Positions 44,329 to 52,508 of a stretch of 64,000 nucleotides of DNA are shown in pieces. Numbering within the stretch: position 1 is the first letter of the stretch; every line of letters begins with the position of its first letter. The DNA comes from Pseudomonas sp. UBA1879. Its GTDB lineage: Bacteria > Pseudomonadota > Gammaproteobacteria > Pseudomonadales > Pseudomonadaceae. The notes beneath the pieces are model-generated. The model saw only the letters and a list, made by a program, of their open reading frames with translations. It made no database searches and had not been told where the DNA came from. Position numbers and translations under genes: made by a program. The DNA is taken from assembly GCF_002338065.1 (NCBI RefSeq), contig NZ_DDHJ01000015.1:632273-696272 (forward strand), read 5' to 3'.

Positions 44329-44841
44329 ATGCATGATGTCGACGATCAATTACGAGAGCTGTTGCCGCGCATGCGTCGCTTCGCGGCATCGCTGACCCGC
44401 GACCCCAGCACGGCCGATGATCTGGTGCAGGCGAGCCTGGAAAAAGCCCTGTCTGCGTGGAGCAGCAAGCGGCCTGAAGGAGACCTGCGCGCCTGGCTGT
44501 TCTCCATTCTTTATAGGCAATTTCTCGACGCCCATCGACGTTCGCGTCGATACAGCCGGATGCTGGAGCTGTTCACCGGCGGCAAGGAAGATCACTTCGA
44601 GCCCTCTGTGGAACGTACGGTCGTGGCGCAAACCACGCTGCAGGCGTTCGAGCGGCTGAACACCGAACAACGTGCCTTGTTACTCTGGGTGTCAGTCGAA
44701 GGCTTGAGTTATAACGAAGTGGCGGAGATCCTTGACGTGCCGGTGGGCACTGTCATGTCCCGCTTGTCACGCGCGCGTCAGGCCTTACGCCTGCTCAGCG
44801 AAGGCGAAATCACCACCCCTGCCCTGCGGATACTGAAATGA
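44329..44841 (+). CDS. ECF sigma factor
   Basis: 170 aa from ATG 44329, with AGGAAA 10-15 bases upstream. Region 2 (about 9-71) contains LPRMRRFAASLTRDPSTADDLVQASLEKAL and DLRAWLFSILYRQFLDAHRR. Region 4 (about 102-155) contains LNTEQRALLLWVSVEGLSYNEVAEILDVPVGTVMSRLSRARQAL. The anti-sigma gene overlaps by 4 bp. ECF-type promoter motifs occur in front of this operon and in front of the divergent catalase-cytochrome b561 operon, so I infer that this sigma factor controls both. Confidence 0.95.
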   Translation: MHDVDDQLRELLPRMRRFAASLTRDPSTADDLVQASLEKALSAWSSKRPEGDLRAWLFSILYRQFLDAHRRSRRYSRMLELFTGGKEDHFEPSVERTVVAQTTLQAFERLNTEQRALLLWVSVEGLSYNEVAEILDVPVGTVMSRLSRARQALRLLSEGEITTPALRILK

Positions 44842-45596
44842 TCACTTTGCCTCCTAGCGAACGCGACCTGAATGCTTATGTCGATGGGCAGCTCAACGAT
44901 GCCGACCGGCAGACGCTGGAAACGTATCTGGCGACTCATCCCGAGCTGGCGAAACAATTGCAGGCCTGGCAGCGGGATGCGCAGGCCCTGCGTGCCGGCC
45001 TCAGCGGCGACCTGCATCGCCCGGCCAACCCGGACCTGGACCCGGCGTTCATCCGCCAACGTCTGCGCCGCAGTCGCAGCCGCCAGTTCGCCACGGCCGC
45101 GGTGCTGTTGATAGCGGTCGGCGTCGGCGGCCTGAGTGGCTGGCAGGCCCGGGAGATGACCCTCGCCAGCGGTGTTCAACCCATGGCCGATGCGGTGCAG
45201 GCGTATCGCATGTTTGCGGTCAACGACAGCATGGCCAGCGACTGGAACACCGATAAGCCGAACAACGCTCAGGGCTGGCTGGACGCGCATTTCGCCCAGG
45301 CCAACCGCCTGCCGGACCTGGCCGCCGCTGGTTTCAAGCCGGTGAGTGGACGTCTGACCAGCACCGAGCAAGGCGCAGCCGCAATGGTGGTGTATAAGGA
45401 CGCTCAGGGCCGGACGCTGAGCTTCTACATCCGCCCCCCAGGCCCGAACAACCACCTGCTGACCCCTGGCACACGTCGGGACGGCGAGTTGGAAGCGGAT
45501 TACTGGTCAGGCGGCGGTTACAACTACGCCGTGGTCAGCCCCGCGAATGACCCCGCCGCCCAAGCCGCGCGTCAGGCACTGCGGCAGCCGATTTGA
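44838..45596 (+). CDS. Anti-sigma factor (single-TM)
   Basis: 252 aa. A short cytoplasmic domain (about 1-80) has the anti-sigma start SERDLNAYVDGQLNDADRQTLETYLATHPELA. One transmembrane helix (about 83-103, FATAAVLLIAVGVGGLSGW) and a periplasmic domain of about 150 residues follow. There is no cysteine, hence no zinc-binding ZAS motif. Its ATG lies in the overlap with the sigma gene stop, which couples their expression. It should hold the sigma factor at the membrane until a periplasmic signal, perhaps peroxide or redox stress, is sensed. Confidence 0.9.
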   Translation: MITLPPSERDLNAYVDGQLNDADRQTLETYLATHPELAKQLQAWQRDAQALRAGLSGDLHRPANPDLDPAFIRQRLRRSRSRQFATAAVLLIAVGVGGLSGWQAREMTLASGVQPMADAVQAYRMFAVNDSMASDWNTDKPNNAQGWLDAHFAQANRLPDLAAAGFKPVSGRLTSTEQGAAAMVVYKDAQGRTLSFYIRPPGPNNHLLTPGTRRDGELEADYWSGGGYNYAVVSPANDPAAQAARQALRQPI

Positions 45597-45719
45597 GATG
45601 AGCGGGGTCAGTGAAGAGACGCCTCTTTGACTGCCCCCCTGACGCTTCCCATGCCGTCGTGCCTCGGGCGTCTCCACAGAGATAGCATCCCACCGAAAAT
45701 CGGCGACACACACTGATCC

Positions 45720-46322
45720 TGTGGGAGCCGCCTGAGGGAGGACCGGCGCTATGGCGGTGTGTCAGATAACCTATCGGCAACTGAACGACCATTCGCGGCC
45801 GTCGTTCCTCCGGCAGCTCCTACAAAAACAGCGCAGCGGACCGGTGCCATGGGTTTAGTTCACACAACTGCCCCTATCGCGCATTCCCGCCGAATGAACA
45901 CGATCCTTGTAGGAGCCGCCGGAGGCACGACGGCCGCGATGGCGGTGTGTCAGCTGACTCAGCTGCAACTGAACGACCATTCGCGGCCGTCGTTCCTCCG
46001 GCAGCTCCTACAAAGACAGCGCAGCGGACAGGTGTCATGTGTTTAGTTCACACAACTGCCCCCATCGCGCATTCCCGCTGAATGAACACGATCCTTGTAG
46101 GAGCCGCCGGAGGCACGACGGCCGCGATGGCGTTGTATCAGATAACCCATCTGCAACTGAACGACCATTCGCGGCCGTCGTTCCTCCGGCAGCTCCTACA
46201 AAAACAGCGCAGCGGACAGGTGTCATGTGTCTAGTTGATACAACTGCCCCCATCGCGCATTCCCGCCGGATGAACACGATCCTTGTAGGAGCCGCCGGAG
46301 GCACGACGGCCGCGATGGCGTC
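45720..46322. repeat. Tandem array with 188-bp period, each unit carrying REP palindromes
   Basis: The string CGCGCATTCCCGC recurs at 45878, 46066 (last base pair altered) and 46254, exactly 188 bases apart, and the REP core starts 188 bases earlier at about 45721. There are about 3.2 copies. Each unit has a forward REP (GTAGGAGCCGCCGGAGGCAC), a spacer GAACGACCATTCGCGG, an inverted REP ending GCAGCTCCTACA and a short linker. The copies are almost identical, so the expansion is recent. Open frames through it are repeat artefacts. Confidence 0.93.
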
Positions 46323-46344
46323 ATGCGCCGACGCCCGCGTCCAT

Positions 46345-47940
46345 TCAGCCGTCCAACCCGCTCGCGCTGCTCTGCAACAAGACTTTTTCCTGAATGCTGG
46401 CCAGGGTGTCTTTGAGGGTCGATACCCCTCGGCCCTGTCTCGATTCCTTGTCCTGTTGCAGCGCCTGTTGCAACACGGACAGGACATTCCGGGTTTTCGA
46501 GGACGACAGTGGCGTGCGGGTGTCGCTTTCCAGATGCCCCATCAGGTATTTGGAAATGCGCGTGGACTGACTCGCCGACTGGCTGACCGACGCCTGCACC
46601 AATGCCCCTTTTTCATAGCCAACTCGGGTCGTGCTGCTGGCTTGATCATTGATCTGGTAATACAGGTAACTCTGTGACGCCGGATCGCGGGTCAGGTCCA
46701 GTTTCTGCCCTGCAACGACAGGCTTGTGATAGCTGGCGACCAAGTGGGATTGCTGATCCTGCACGATCGTCCGGTTCAGTTGATCCCGGCCTTTCGATTG
46801 CGTCGTCTGTGACAGGTCATAGGAAAACGCATCCAGCTCGTCGAGGCGGGCCGGGTTGCTGACCTCGGTCCTCTGGGTCACGGAAGCCTTGAAATCACCG
46901 AGGCCGGTCAGCAGGCCGTGGTCGACGTCAGTGAGCGCAATGTCGTCGAGCGTTTGCGGTGCGGTGGACGGACGAGCGCCCGGATAGTGGCTGTGCAGCG
47001 TCTTGAAGCCGTCCTCGAACATCGACAACAACTGGGCGTCACCGTCGCCCCGAGTACGGGCGGCTTCGATCTGGCTCACGTAGCTTTTCAGCGCTTTCGC
47101 TTGCTGGTCGCTGTCGCCGATGATGGCCGCGTTCTTCAAGTCCACTGAGAGGTTCAGATCACCCGATGCGCCGCTCATGCGTACCGAGCGTTGATCGGCA
47201 TCGGCGCTCATGTCCAGGGTCTGGACACTGCCATCGTTGAGTCGCACGCGCGTGCTCAGGGCTACCGAGGTGAACACGTCGCCGTCGTATTGCGTCAAGC
47301 CGTCCAGTTTGAGCTGCGGCGGTTTCCCGGTGAGACCGTCAATCGCCGATTGGAAGCTGCTGGCCATCTTGCCGAGAGCAGCCATCTCATCGTCACTCAG
47401 GTCGCCGCCGCTGATCTGTGCCTGCACCGCCAAGCCGTTTTCACTGCTGGAGAGCATCAGCTGCACGGTCTTGCCGCTGGCGGTCTTGAGCGTCAGGCTG
47501 ATGCTGTTGTCGGCGGTGCTGTGCAGTTTGTCTTGGGCGGCGGCCAGTTCGGCGGGCTCCAGCGCTCGACCCGACGACGAACTGATCACCGACTGGGATA
47601 TGCCCTTGCCGGTCTGGGCCAACTGCTCGAGCAAAGTGGCGCCGAGTCCCTGGAAGCGCCCAGCGCCGCTTGACGTACTGAAGTTGCCTTGCATGGCTAG
47701 AGTGACCGCGTCCTGGCGGGTGTATTCCCAGGCCGGCGCCACGTCGGCGTCGGCGATCAGCCCGCGGGCGGTGTAGGTCTGCGCATTGATGACGCTGGTG
47801 TCTTGGCCGAGCATCACCAAAGACGAAGGGGATGCCGCACCTGTGGCCGTCTCTACGACAGAGGTCGTCGACGGCTGAGGGGCAGCCGTTTTGGCAACCA
47901 TCAGCGGCTGCGCGGCGGTGATCGGGGAAATCGCAGTCAT
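46345..47940 (-). CDS. Hypothetical 531-aa protein, Ser/Gln/Ala-rich
   Basis: A long cytoplasmic-looking protein without signal peptide, membrane helix or cysteine. ATG 47940 has GGAAC about 6 bases upstream. The first ~80 residues are low-complexity and polar (TAAQPLMVAKTAAPQPSTTSVVETATGAA). The middle contains beta-rich stretches (NSISLTLKTASGKTVQLMLSSSENGLAVQAQISGG), and the C-terminus is helical with many Gln and Ser. The frame stays open upstream into the adjacent MFS gene, but codons there make no sensible protein. I do not recognise a family; I vaguely recall pseudomonad homologues labelled lactate dehydrogenase, but no such domain is visible. It may be a secreted or surface-structure-related protein. 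Confidence 0.75.
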   Translation of the reverse strand: MTAISPITAAQPLMVAKTAAPQPSTTSVVETATGAASPSSLVMLGQDTSVINAQTYTARGLIADADVAPAWEYTRQDAVTLAMQGNFSTSSGAGRFQGLGATLLEQLAQTGKGISQSVISSSSGRALEPAELAAAQDKLHSTADNSISLTLKTASGKTVQLMLSSSENGLAVQAQISGGDLSDDEMAALGKMASSFQSAIDGLTGKPPQLKLDGLTQYDGDVFTSVALSTRVRLNDGSVQTLDMSADADQRSVRMSGASGDLNLSVDLKNAAIIGDSDQQAKALKSYVSQIEAARTRGDGDAQLLSMFEDGFKTLHSHYPGARPSTAPQTLDDIALTDVDHGLLTGLGDFKASVTQRTEVSNPARLDELDAFSYDLSQTTQSKGRDQLNRTIVQDQQSHLVASYHKPVVAGQKLDLTRDPASQSYLYYQINDQASSTTRVGYEKGALVQASVSQSASQSTRISKYLMGHLESDTRTPLSSSKTRNVLSVLQQALQQDKESRQGRGVSTLKDTLASIQEKVLLQSSASGLDG

Positions 47941-48014
47941 AGCTGTTCCATGCTCAATTGAGTCGACAAGGTCCCAATAGGGTATCGGCACGGTCTGCCA
48001 TGACTTGAGCAGGA

Positions 48015-49220
48015 TCAGGCCTCGCGCACCTTGGCCATACGCTGCAACAGCAACCCGGCCAGTGCCAGCAACGCCAGCACGATCACCACCGAACCGTACA
48101 CATTGGTGGTGATCAACAGCCCCTCGCTTTTCACCGCCAGCCCAGCGCACAGCGACGGGATGCAGAACGCCAGGTAACTCAACGCCAGGAACGTGGACAT
48201 CAGCCCCGCGCGCTCGTGTGCCTCGGCCAGCGGCAGTAACAGGCGCAAGGCGCCCAGAAAGCTGGCGCCGAAGCCGATGCCTGCCACGACCGCGCCGGTG
48301 AAAAACAGCCACAGCCAGCCCGCATTCACGGCCACTAATATTACCGACACGCCCAGGCCCAGAAAGCTGCACCCCACCTGCAACGCCAATTGAGGCGCCC
48401 GCAGGCGCAAGTTCATGATGGAGATCGCGCCGCTGATCGTCAGGGCCGTCACCGCAAGGCCGCCATGCAGCACGGAAGTCGACCCGGTTGCCGCGGCCAG
48501 CAAGGACGGCGCAAGCGACAGGAAAAACCCGCCCAAAGCCCAGGCGGCAATGTCGGCCGGCAATACCAGCAGCAAGGTGCTGCGCGCCCGCCGGGGTACG
48601 TAGAGTCTGGGTATCAGCGTTTTCAGCACACCGGGCTGCGGCGTCACGGTCTCCCGCACGCGCCAGAGATAGAGGATCTGCGCGACAAACGCTGCCAGCA
48701 GCAGAAGGTAGGCCAGCAGCAACGGCATCGGCGCGTACTCGACCAACGCACTGGTACCGAGTGCGCCCAGCGCCATGCCAAACATCGGCGTGATGCTGTT
48801 GATCAGTGGGCCCTGATGCTGATCGGTGTCGAGCATCGCCGCACCCAGCGCGCTGGAGGCAATACCGGTGGCAATGCCTTGCACCACGCGCGCAGCAATC
48901 AGCCAGCTGACATCGCTAGCGCTGATGAACAGCAGCATCGACAAGACCTCCAGCAGCAATGCGACCAAAATCACCGGGCGTCGGCCGAGGTAGTCCGACA
49001 GCGATCCGAACACCAACAGCGTGGCCAGCAGGCTCAACGCGTAGACCGCGAAAATCAGCGTCAACAAAGCCGAGGAAAAGCCCCATGCCTGCTGATACAC
49101 GTGGTAAAGCGGCGTCGGCGCACTGGACGCTGCGAAAAAGCACAGCATCACAAACGCCAGATACCCGAGTTGCCCTCGGCTCCGACCATCGACTGGTGGG
49201 TTCTGCAACGATTCAGACAC
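48015..49220 (-). CDS. MFS transporter (12-TM)
   Basis: 401 aa from GTG 49220, with GGGAGAG about 8 bases upstream. Twelve hydrophobic helices and the MFS motif A GSLSDYLGRRPVILVALLLE in the first half are visible. PTPLYHVYQQAWGFSSALLTLIFAVYAL near the start is common in small-molecule exporters. It is divergent from a TetR gene with a near-perfect inverted repeat between them, so I infer a TetR-repressed efflux pump. The substrate is unknown. Confidence 0.88.
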   Translation of the reverse strand: MSESLQNPPVDGRSRGQLGYLAFVMLCFFAASSAPTPLYHVYQQAWGFSSALLTLIFAVYALSLLATLLVFGSLSDYLGRRPVILVALLLEVLSMLLFISASDVSWLIAARVVQGIATGIASSALGAAMLDTDQHQGPLINSITPMFGMALGALGTSALVEYAPMPLLLAYLLLLAAFVAQILYLWRVRETVTPQPGVLKTLIPRLYVPRRARSTLLLVLPADIAAWALGGFFLSLAPSLLAAATGSTSVLHGGLAVTALTISGAISIMNLRLRAPQLALQVGCSFLGLGVSVILVAVNAGWLWLFFTGAVVAGIGFGASFLGALRLLLPLAEAHERAGLMSTFLALSYLAFCIPSLCAGLAVKSEGLLITTNVYGSVVIVLALLALAGLLLQRMAKVREA

Positions 49221-49292
49221 GCGTACACTCTCCCAAAAAAACACGGCATTAAAGCTACGGAATTGCGTTAGCGAGTGTGCGAGCAGATTCCG

Positions 49293-49317
49293 CTTAAAGC
49301 AAATACTTTGTGTTAAG
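49293..49317. promoter_or_regulatory. Likely TetR operator between the MFS and TetR genes
   Basis: CTTAAAGCAAA and TTTGTGTTAAG form an inverted repeat (9 of 11 matching) around a 3-base centre. It ends 9 bases before the TetR start and lies about 75 bases before the MFS start, well placed to repress both. Confidence 0.6.
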
Positions 49318-49326
49318 GTCCGATCC

Positions 49327-49875
49327 ATGGCTATCAAAGAAGGCATTCGTACCGGCGGCCGCAGCGCCCGGGTGCAGACATCGATCCACGCCGCCGTGCG
49401 CGATCTGCTCGAAGAGCAAGACCGATCGGCGCTGAGCGTGCCCATGATCGCTGCCCGAGCGGGCGTCACGCCCTCCACCATCTACCGTCGCTGGGGCGAC
49501 CTGACCTCGTTGCTGGCCGACGCGGCGGTGGAGCGGTTGCGTCCGGACGAGCCGGTGGATTGCGGCAGCCTGCGCGAAGATTTGCGCACCTGGGTCGAGG
49601 TCTACCTCGAAGAAACCAACTCGGCTCCGGGCCGCGAAATGATGCGCGACGTGGTCGCCAGCAGCGCCACCCTGTGCTCGGGCAAATGCCTGAACATCGT
49701 CCGCGATCAATTGCAGATCATCATCGACCGCGCCCGTTTGCGCGGCGAACGCAGCCCGTCGGCCGACGACCTGGTGGATGCTGTCGTGGCGCCGATGGTC
49801 TATCGGATCCTCTACGCGGAGTCGGCGCCGACCCTCGAACGCATGCATCAACTGCTCGATCGCTGCCTGGGCTGA
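49327..49875 (+). CDS. TetR-family transcriptional regulator
   Basis: 182 aa. The N-terminal HTH is SVPMIAARAGVTPSTIYRRWGDLTSLLADAA, the TetR consensus. The C-terminal ligand domain is helical and has two cysteines (TLCSGKCL). It is divergent from the MFS gene and sits beside the operator-like repeat, which argues for local repression of that pump. Confidence 0.92.
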   Translation: MAIKEGIRTGGRSARVQTSIHAAVRDLLEEQDRSALSVPMIAARAGVTPSTIYRRWGDLTSLLADAAVERLRPDEPVDCGSLREDLRTWVEVYLEETNSAPGREMMRDVVASSATLCSGKCLNIVRDQLQIIIDRARLRGERSPSADDLVDAVVAPMVYRILYAESAPTLERMHQLLDRCLG

Positions 49876-49931
49876 GCGCGCCGCCCACGAACTCGCTATG
49901 ATGACGGGCTCTGAACCACGGGCCTCTTCCC

Positions 49932-51218
49932 ATGCACACCCTTGCAGACCTGCGCGCCGGTACGCTGGCGGGCAGCACGCGGCTGGACCTCAGCTGCGGC
50001 CTCACGACCTTTCCTGACGAGATCTTCACCCTCAGTGACTCGCTGGAAGTGCTGAACCTGTCAGACAACCAACTCACCGAATTACCGGCCGATCTGCACC
50101 GGCTCAAACACCTGAAGATTCTGTTCTGCTCCAACAACCTGTTCACCCGCTTGCCTGAAGCGCTGGGCCAGTGCGAGCACTTGTTTTTCGTTGGCTTCAA
50201 AGCCTGTCGGATCGTCGATGTGCCACCTCAGGCGCTGCCACCCCGGCTGCGCTCGCTGGTGCTGACAGACAACCGGATCGAGTCGTTGCCCGAAGCACTG
50301 GGCCAGTGCCAACACCTGCAAAAACTGATGATGGCCGGCAATCGCCTGCGCACCCTGCCCGCATCCCTCGCGGCTTGCCAACGCCTGGAGCTGGTGCGCA
50401 TCGCGTCGAACGAGATGCGCCAATTACCCCACTGGTTGCTGCACATGCCTGCGCTCGCCTGGCTGGCGTTCTCCGGCAACCCGCTGAACGACATCCACAC
50501 CGAAGAACCGATCCGGCAGATTCCCTGGTCGCAACTGACCTTGCACCAGGTGCTGGGGGAAGGTGCGTCCGGGGTCATTCAACAGGCTGAATGGCTGAAC
50601 GAAGACGGCATGGCTGAAGAGGTCGCGGTCAAGCTTTACAAGGGCGAGCTGACCAGCGATGGCTCACCGCTGAACGAGATGGCGGCGTGCATTGCGGCGG
50701 GGCAGCACCCGAATCTGATTCCTGTCGCCGGCCGAGTCTCCGGCCATCCACAGCACGCGCGTGGACTGGTGATGGCGTTGATTTCACCTCGCTACATCAC
50801 CCTGGCCCGCCCACCCAGCCTGGAATCCTGTACCCGCGATGTGTATAGCGGCACGCGTCTGCGTCTGGAGACCCTTCAGCAAATGGCCCACGGCATCGCT
50901 GCCGCCTGCCAGCATTTGCACGCACGCGGCATCAATCATGGCGACCTGTACGCGCACAACATCCTCTGGGAAGAGCACGGCGAGAGCTTGCTGGGGGATT
51001 TTGGTGCAGCGGCGTTTTATCCGGATGCACACACGGGCGCGCTGCTGGAGCGTATCGAAGTGCGCGCCTTCGGGATCCTGCTGGAAGAGTTGCTAGCGTG
51101 CTGCGCCGCGGGCGATGCAGACACCGTGCGGTTGCGGGGGTTGATTGAGCGCTGTGTTCAGCCACAGGTCGCGAAGCGACCGGGATTCGCTGAAGTGCTC
51201 GGTTCTTTGGAAGTTTGA
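49932..51218 (+). CDS. Leucine-rich-repeat protein kinase
   Basis: 428 aa. Residues about 15-195 contain six or seven LRR units (LEVLNLSDNQLTELPADLHRLKHL, LRSLVLTDNRIESLPEALGQ). A protein-kinase-like domain follows (about 205-428): glycine loop GEGASG (209-214), VAVK lysine 234, catalytic loop HGDLYAHN (336-343, D338) and DFG (356-358). All key kinase residues are present, so it may be active. There is no signal peptide or transmembrane helix, so unlike plant LRR receptor kinases it is likely cytoplasmic (or exported by an unusual route). It lies 56 bp downstream of the TetR gene. Similar LRR-kinases occur in other pseudomonads, with no clear function known to me. Confidence 0.9.
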   Translation: MHTLADLRAGTLAGSTRLDLSCGLTTFPDEIFTLSDSLEVLNLSDNQLTELPADLHRLKHLKILFCSNNLFTRLPEALGQCEHLFFVGFKACRIVDVPPQALPPRLRSLVLTDNRIESLPEALGQCQHLQKLMMAGNRLRTLPASLAACQRLELVRIASNEMRQLPHWLLHMPALAWLAFSGNPLNDIHTEEPIRQIPWSQLTLHQVLGEGASGVIQQAEWLNEDGMAEEVAVKLYKGELTSDGSPLNEMAACIAAGQHPNLIPVAGRVSGHPQHARGLVMALISPRYITLARPPSLESCTRDVYSGTRLRLETLQQMAHGIAAACQHLHARGINHGDLYAHNILWEEHGESLLGDFGAAAFYPDAHTGALLERIEVRAFGILLEELLACCAAGDADTVRLRGLIERCVQPQVAKRPGFAEVLGSLEV

Positions 51219-51291
51219 GGACGTTGAGGGTTTACAGCGCACAGGACGATGGCAGTGGGCCAGCTGCACGTGCGTCGTCCGTTATGCCGCC

Positions 51292-51323
51292 TTCGCTGCC
51301 GTCGTCCCTCCGGCGTCTCCCAC
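51292..51323. repeat. Single degenerate REP element
   Basis: CTTCGCTGCCGTCGTCCCTC followed by CGGCGTCTCCCAC is a half REP of the same family as the 46-kb array, lying 74 bp after the LRR-kinase gene. Confidence 0.7.
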
Positions 51324-51452
51324 AGGATTTGCGGCGTCCCCTGCCTTCGCGCCGCCGCGATCCTTGCCAGCGTAGCGGCAGGCAGGCACGGGTCGCGATT
51401 GGAAGACGACGGCAGGTCAGTCAGCGCTCAGCTCTCTGACCTGCCGTTCAAA

Positions 51453-52154
51453 TCAACCCGCCAGACCGACGTAAACGTCCTGCACGTCGTCGTGGCTGTC
51501 GATCGCTTCGAGGAACGCTTCGACTTCGGCCATTTGTTCGTCGCTCAGGCCGGAGACCGGGTTTTTCGGGCGGTAGCCGATCTTGGCGGACTCGACGGTG
51601 AAGCCCTGATCCGGCAACGCCTTGCACACGGCGTCCAGGTCGGTGACTTCGGTGTAGAACAGGGTGACACCCTCTTCGCCAGGCTCGACGTCCTGGGCAC
51701 CGGCTTCGATGGCGGCTTCTTCAGGGTCGGCCTTGCCGTCGCCCGCGGCTTCGATCATGCCCAGATGGTCGAAATCCCAGGTGATGGAACCCGCAGCACC
51801 CATCTGACCCTTGCGGAACAGCACGCGAATTTCGGCAACGGTGCGGTTGACGTTGTCGGTCAGGCATTCGACGATCACCGGCACTTTGTGCGGCGCGAAG
51901 CCCTCGTAGGTCACTTTCTCGAAATGCACGTGCTCGCCCAGCAGACCCGCGCCCTTCTTGATCGCGCGCTCCAGAGTCTCGCGCGGCATTGACGCTTTTT
52001 TCGCCTGCTCGACCACCAGACGCAGACGCGAGTTCATGTCGGGATCAGCGCCGGAACGCGCGGCAATCATGATCTCCTTGGACAGCTTGCCGAAAATCTT
52101 GCCTTTGGCGTTGGCTGCTGCTTCTTTGTGTTTGACCTTCCACTGTGCGCCCAT
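51453..52154 (-). CDS. YebC/PmpR-family DNA-binding protein
   Basis: 233 aa. The start ATG 52154 gives MGAQWKVKHKEAAANAKGKIFGKLSKEIMIAAR, the YebC-family N-terminus. ADPDMNSRLRLVVEQAKKASMPRETLERAIKKG and VTYEGFAPHKVPVIVECLTDNVNRTVAEIR are strongly conserved. Family members act as transcription regulators (PmpR) or, as shown for some, help translation at proline stretches. MGAQWK differs from the more usual MAGHSKW, so this is probably a second paralogue. It is monocistronic. Confidence 0.9.
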   Translation of the reverse strand: MGAQWKVKHKEAAANAKGKIFGKLSKEIMIAARSGADPDMNSRLRLVVEQAKKASMPRETLERAIKKGAGLLGEHVHFEKVTYEGFAPHKVPVIVECLTDNVNRTVAEIRVLFRKGQMGAAGSITWDFDHLGMIEAAGDGKADPEEAAIEAGAQDVEPGEEGVTLFYTEVTDLDAVCKALPDQGFTVESAKIGYRPKNPVSGLSDEQMAEVEAFLEAIDSHDDVQDVYVGLAG

Positions 52155-52508
52155 GATTACTCTCTTGTTCCGGTGGCAATAAACCGTCGAGGCCGACCCG
52201 GCGTGGCGCGTCGGATCGAAGACGATGAATCTGAAAAGGGTGAACGATGCTGACACGCCATGACAGACCTCTGGCGCCCGCCGCATTTTATACGCGCTGG
52301 CGTCATATGAAACCCCCGACGTGCTGTCGCCGATCAAACGATTGCCGATAAGTTTCGCGGAAAACGTCCACACGGCCTGCTGGATAACATGACGTGACGT
52401 GTAGTCCGCTTCCGAAAATTCGGATTGCCCCCCTTTGTGCTGTAGCTTTTCGTACCCTCTGCACCCCGAAATTTCACGGTGCCCCTCCTGATGCACGAAG
52501 AATCGCAA
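52155..52508. other. Intergenic region before the VgrG-like gene
   Basis: No gene is visible. It should hold the minus-strand promoter of the YebC-family gene (a TATAAA-like box near 52288) and the promoter of the VgrG-like gene. A short palindrome, TCCGAAAATTCGGA, lies at 52411-52424. Confidence 0.5.

Noticed and set aside
46039..46677. Long open frames on both strands through 46.0-46.7 kb
   Set aside because: Much of their length is repetitive REP-array DNA, and the translated pieces repeat with the 188-bp period; they are artefacts.
47941..48372. Upstream extension of the 531-aa protein to 675 aa
   Set aside because: The extra part is antisense to the MFS gene and reads as noise; ATG 47940 has a ribosome binding site.
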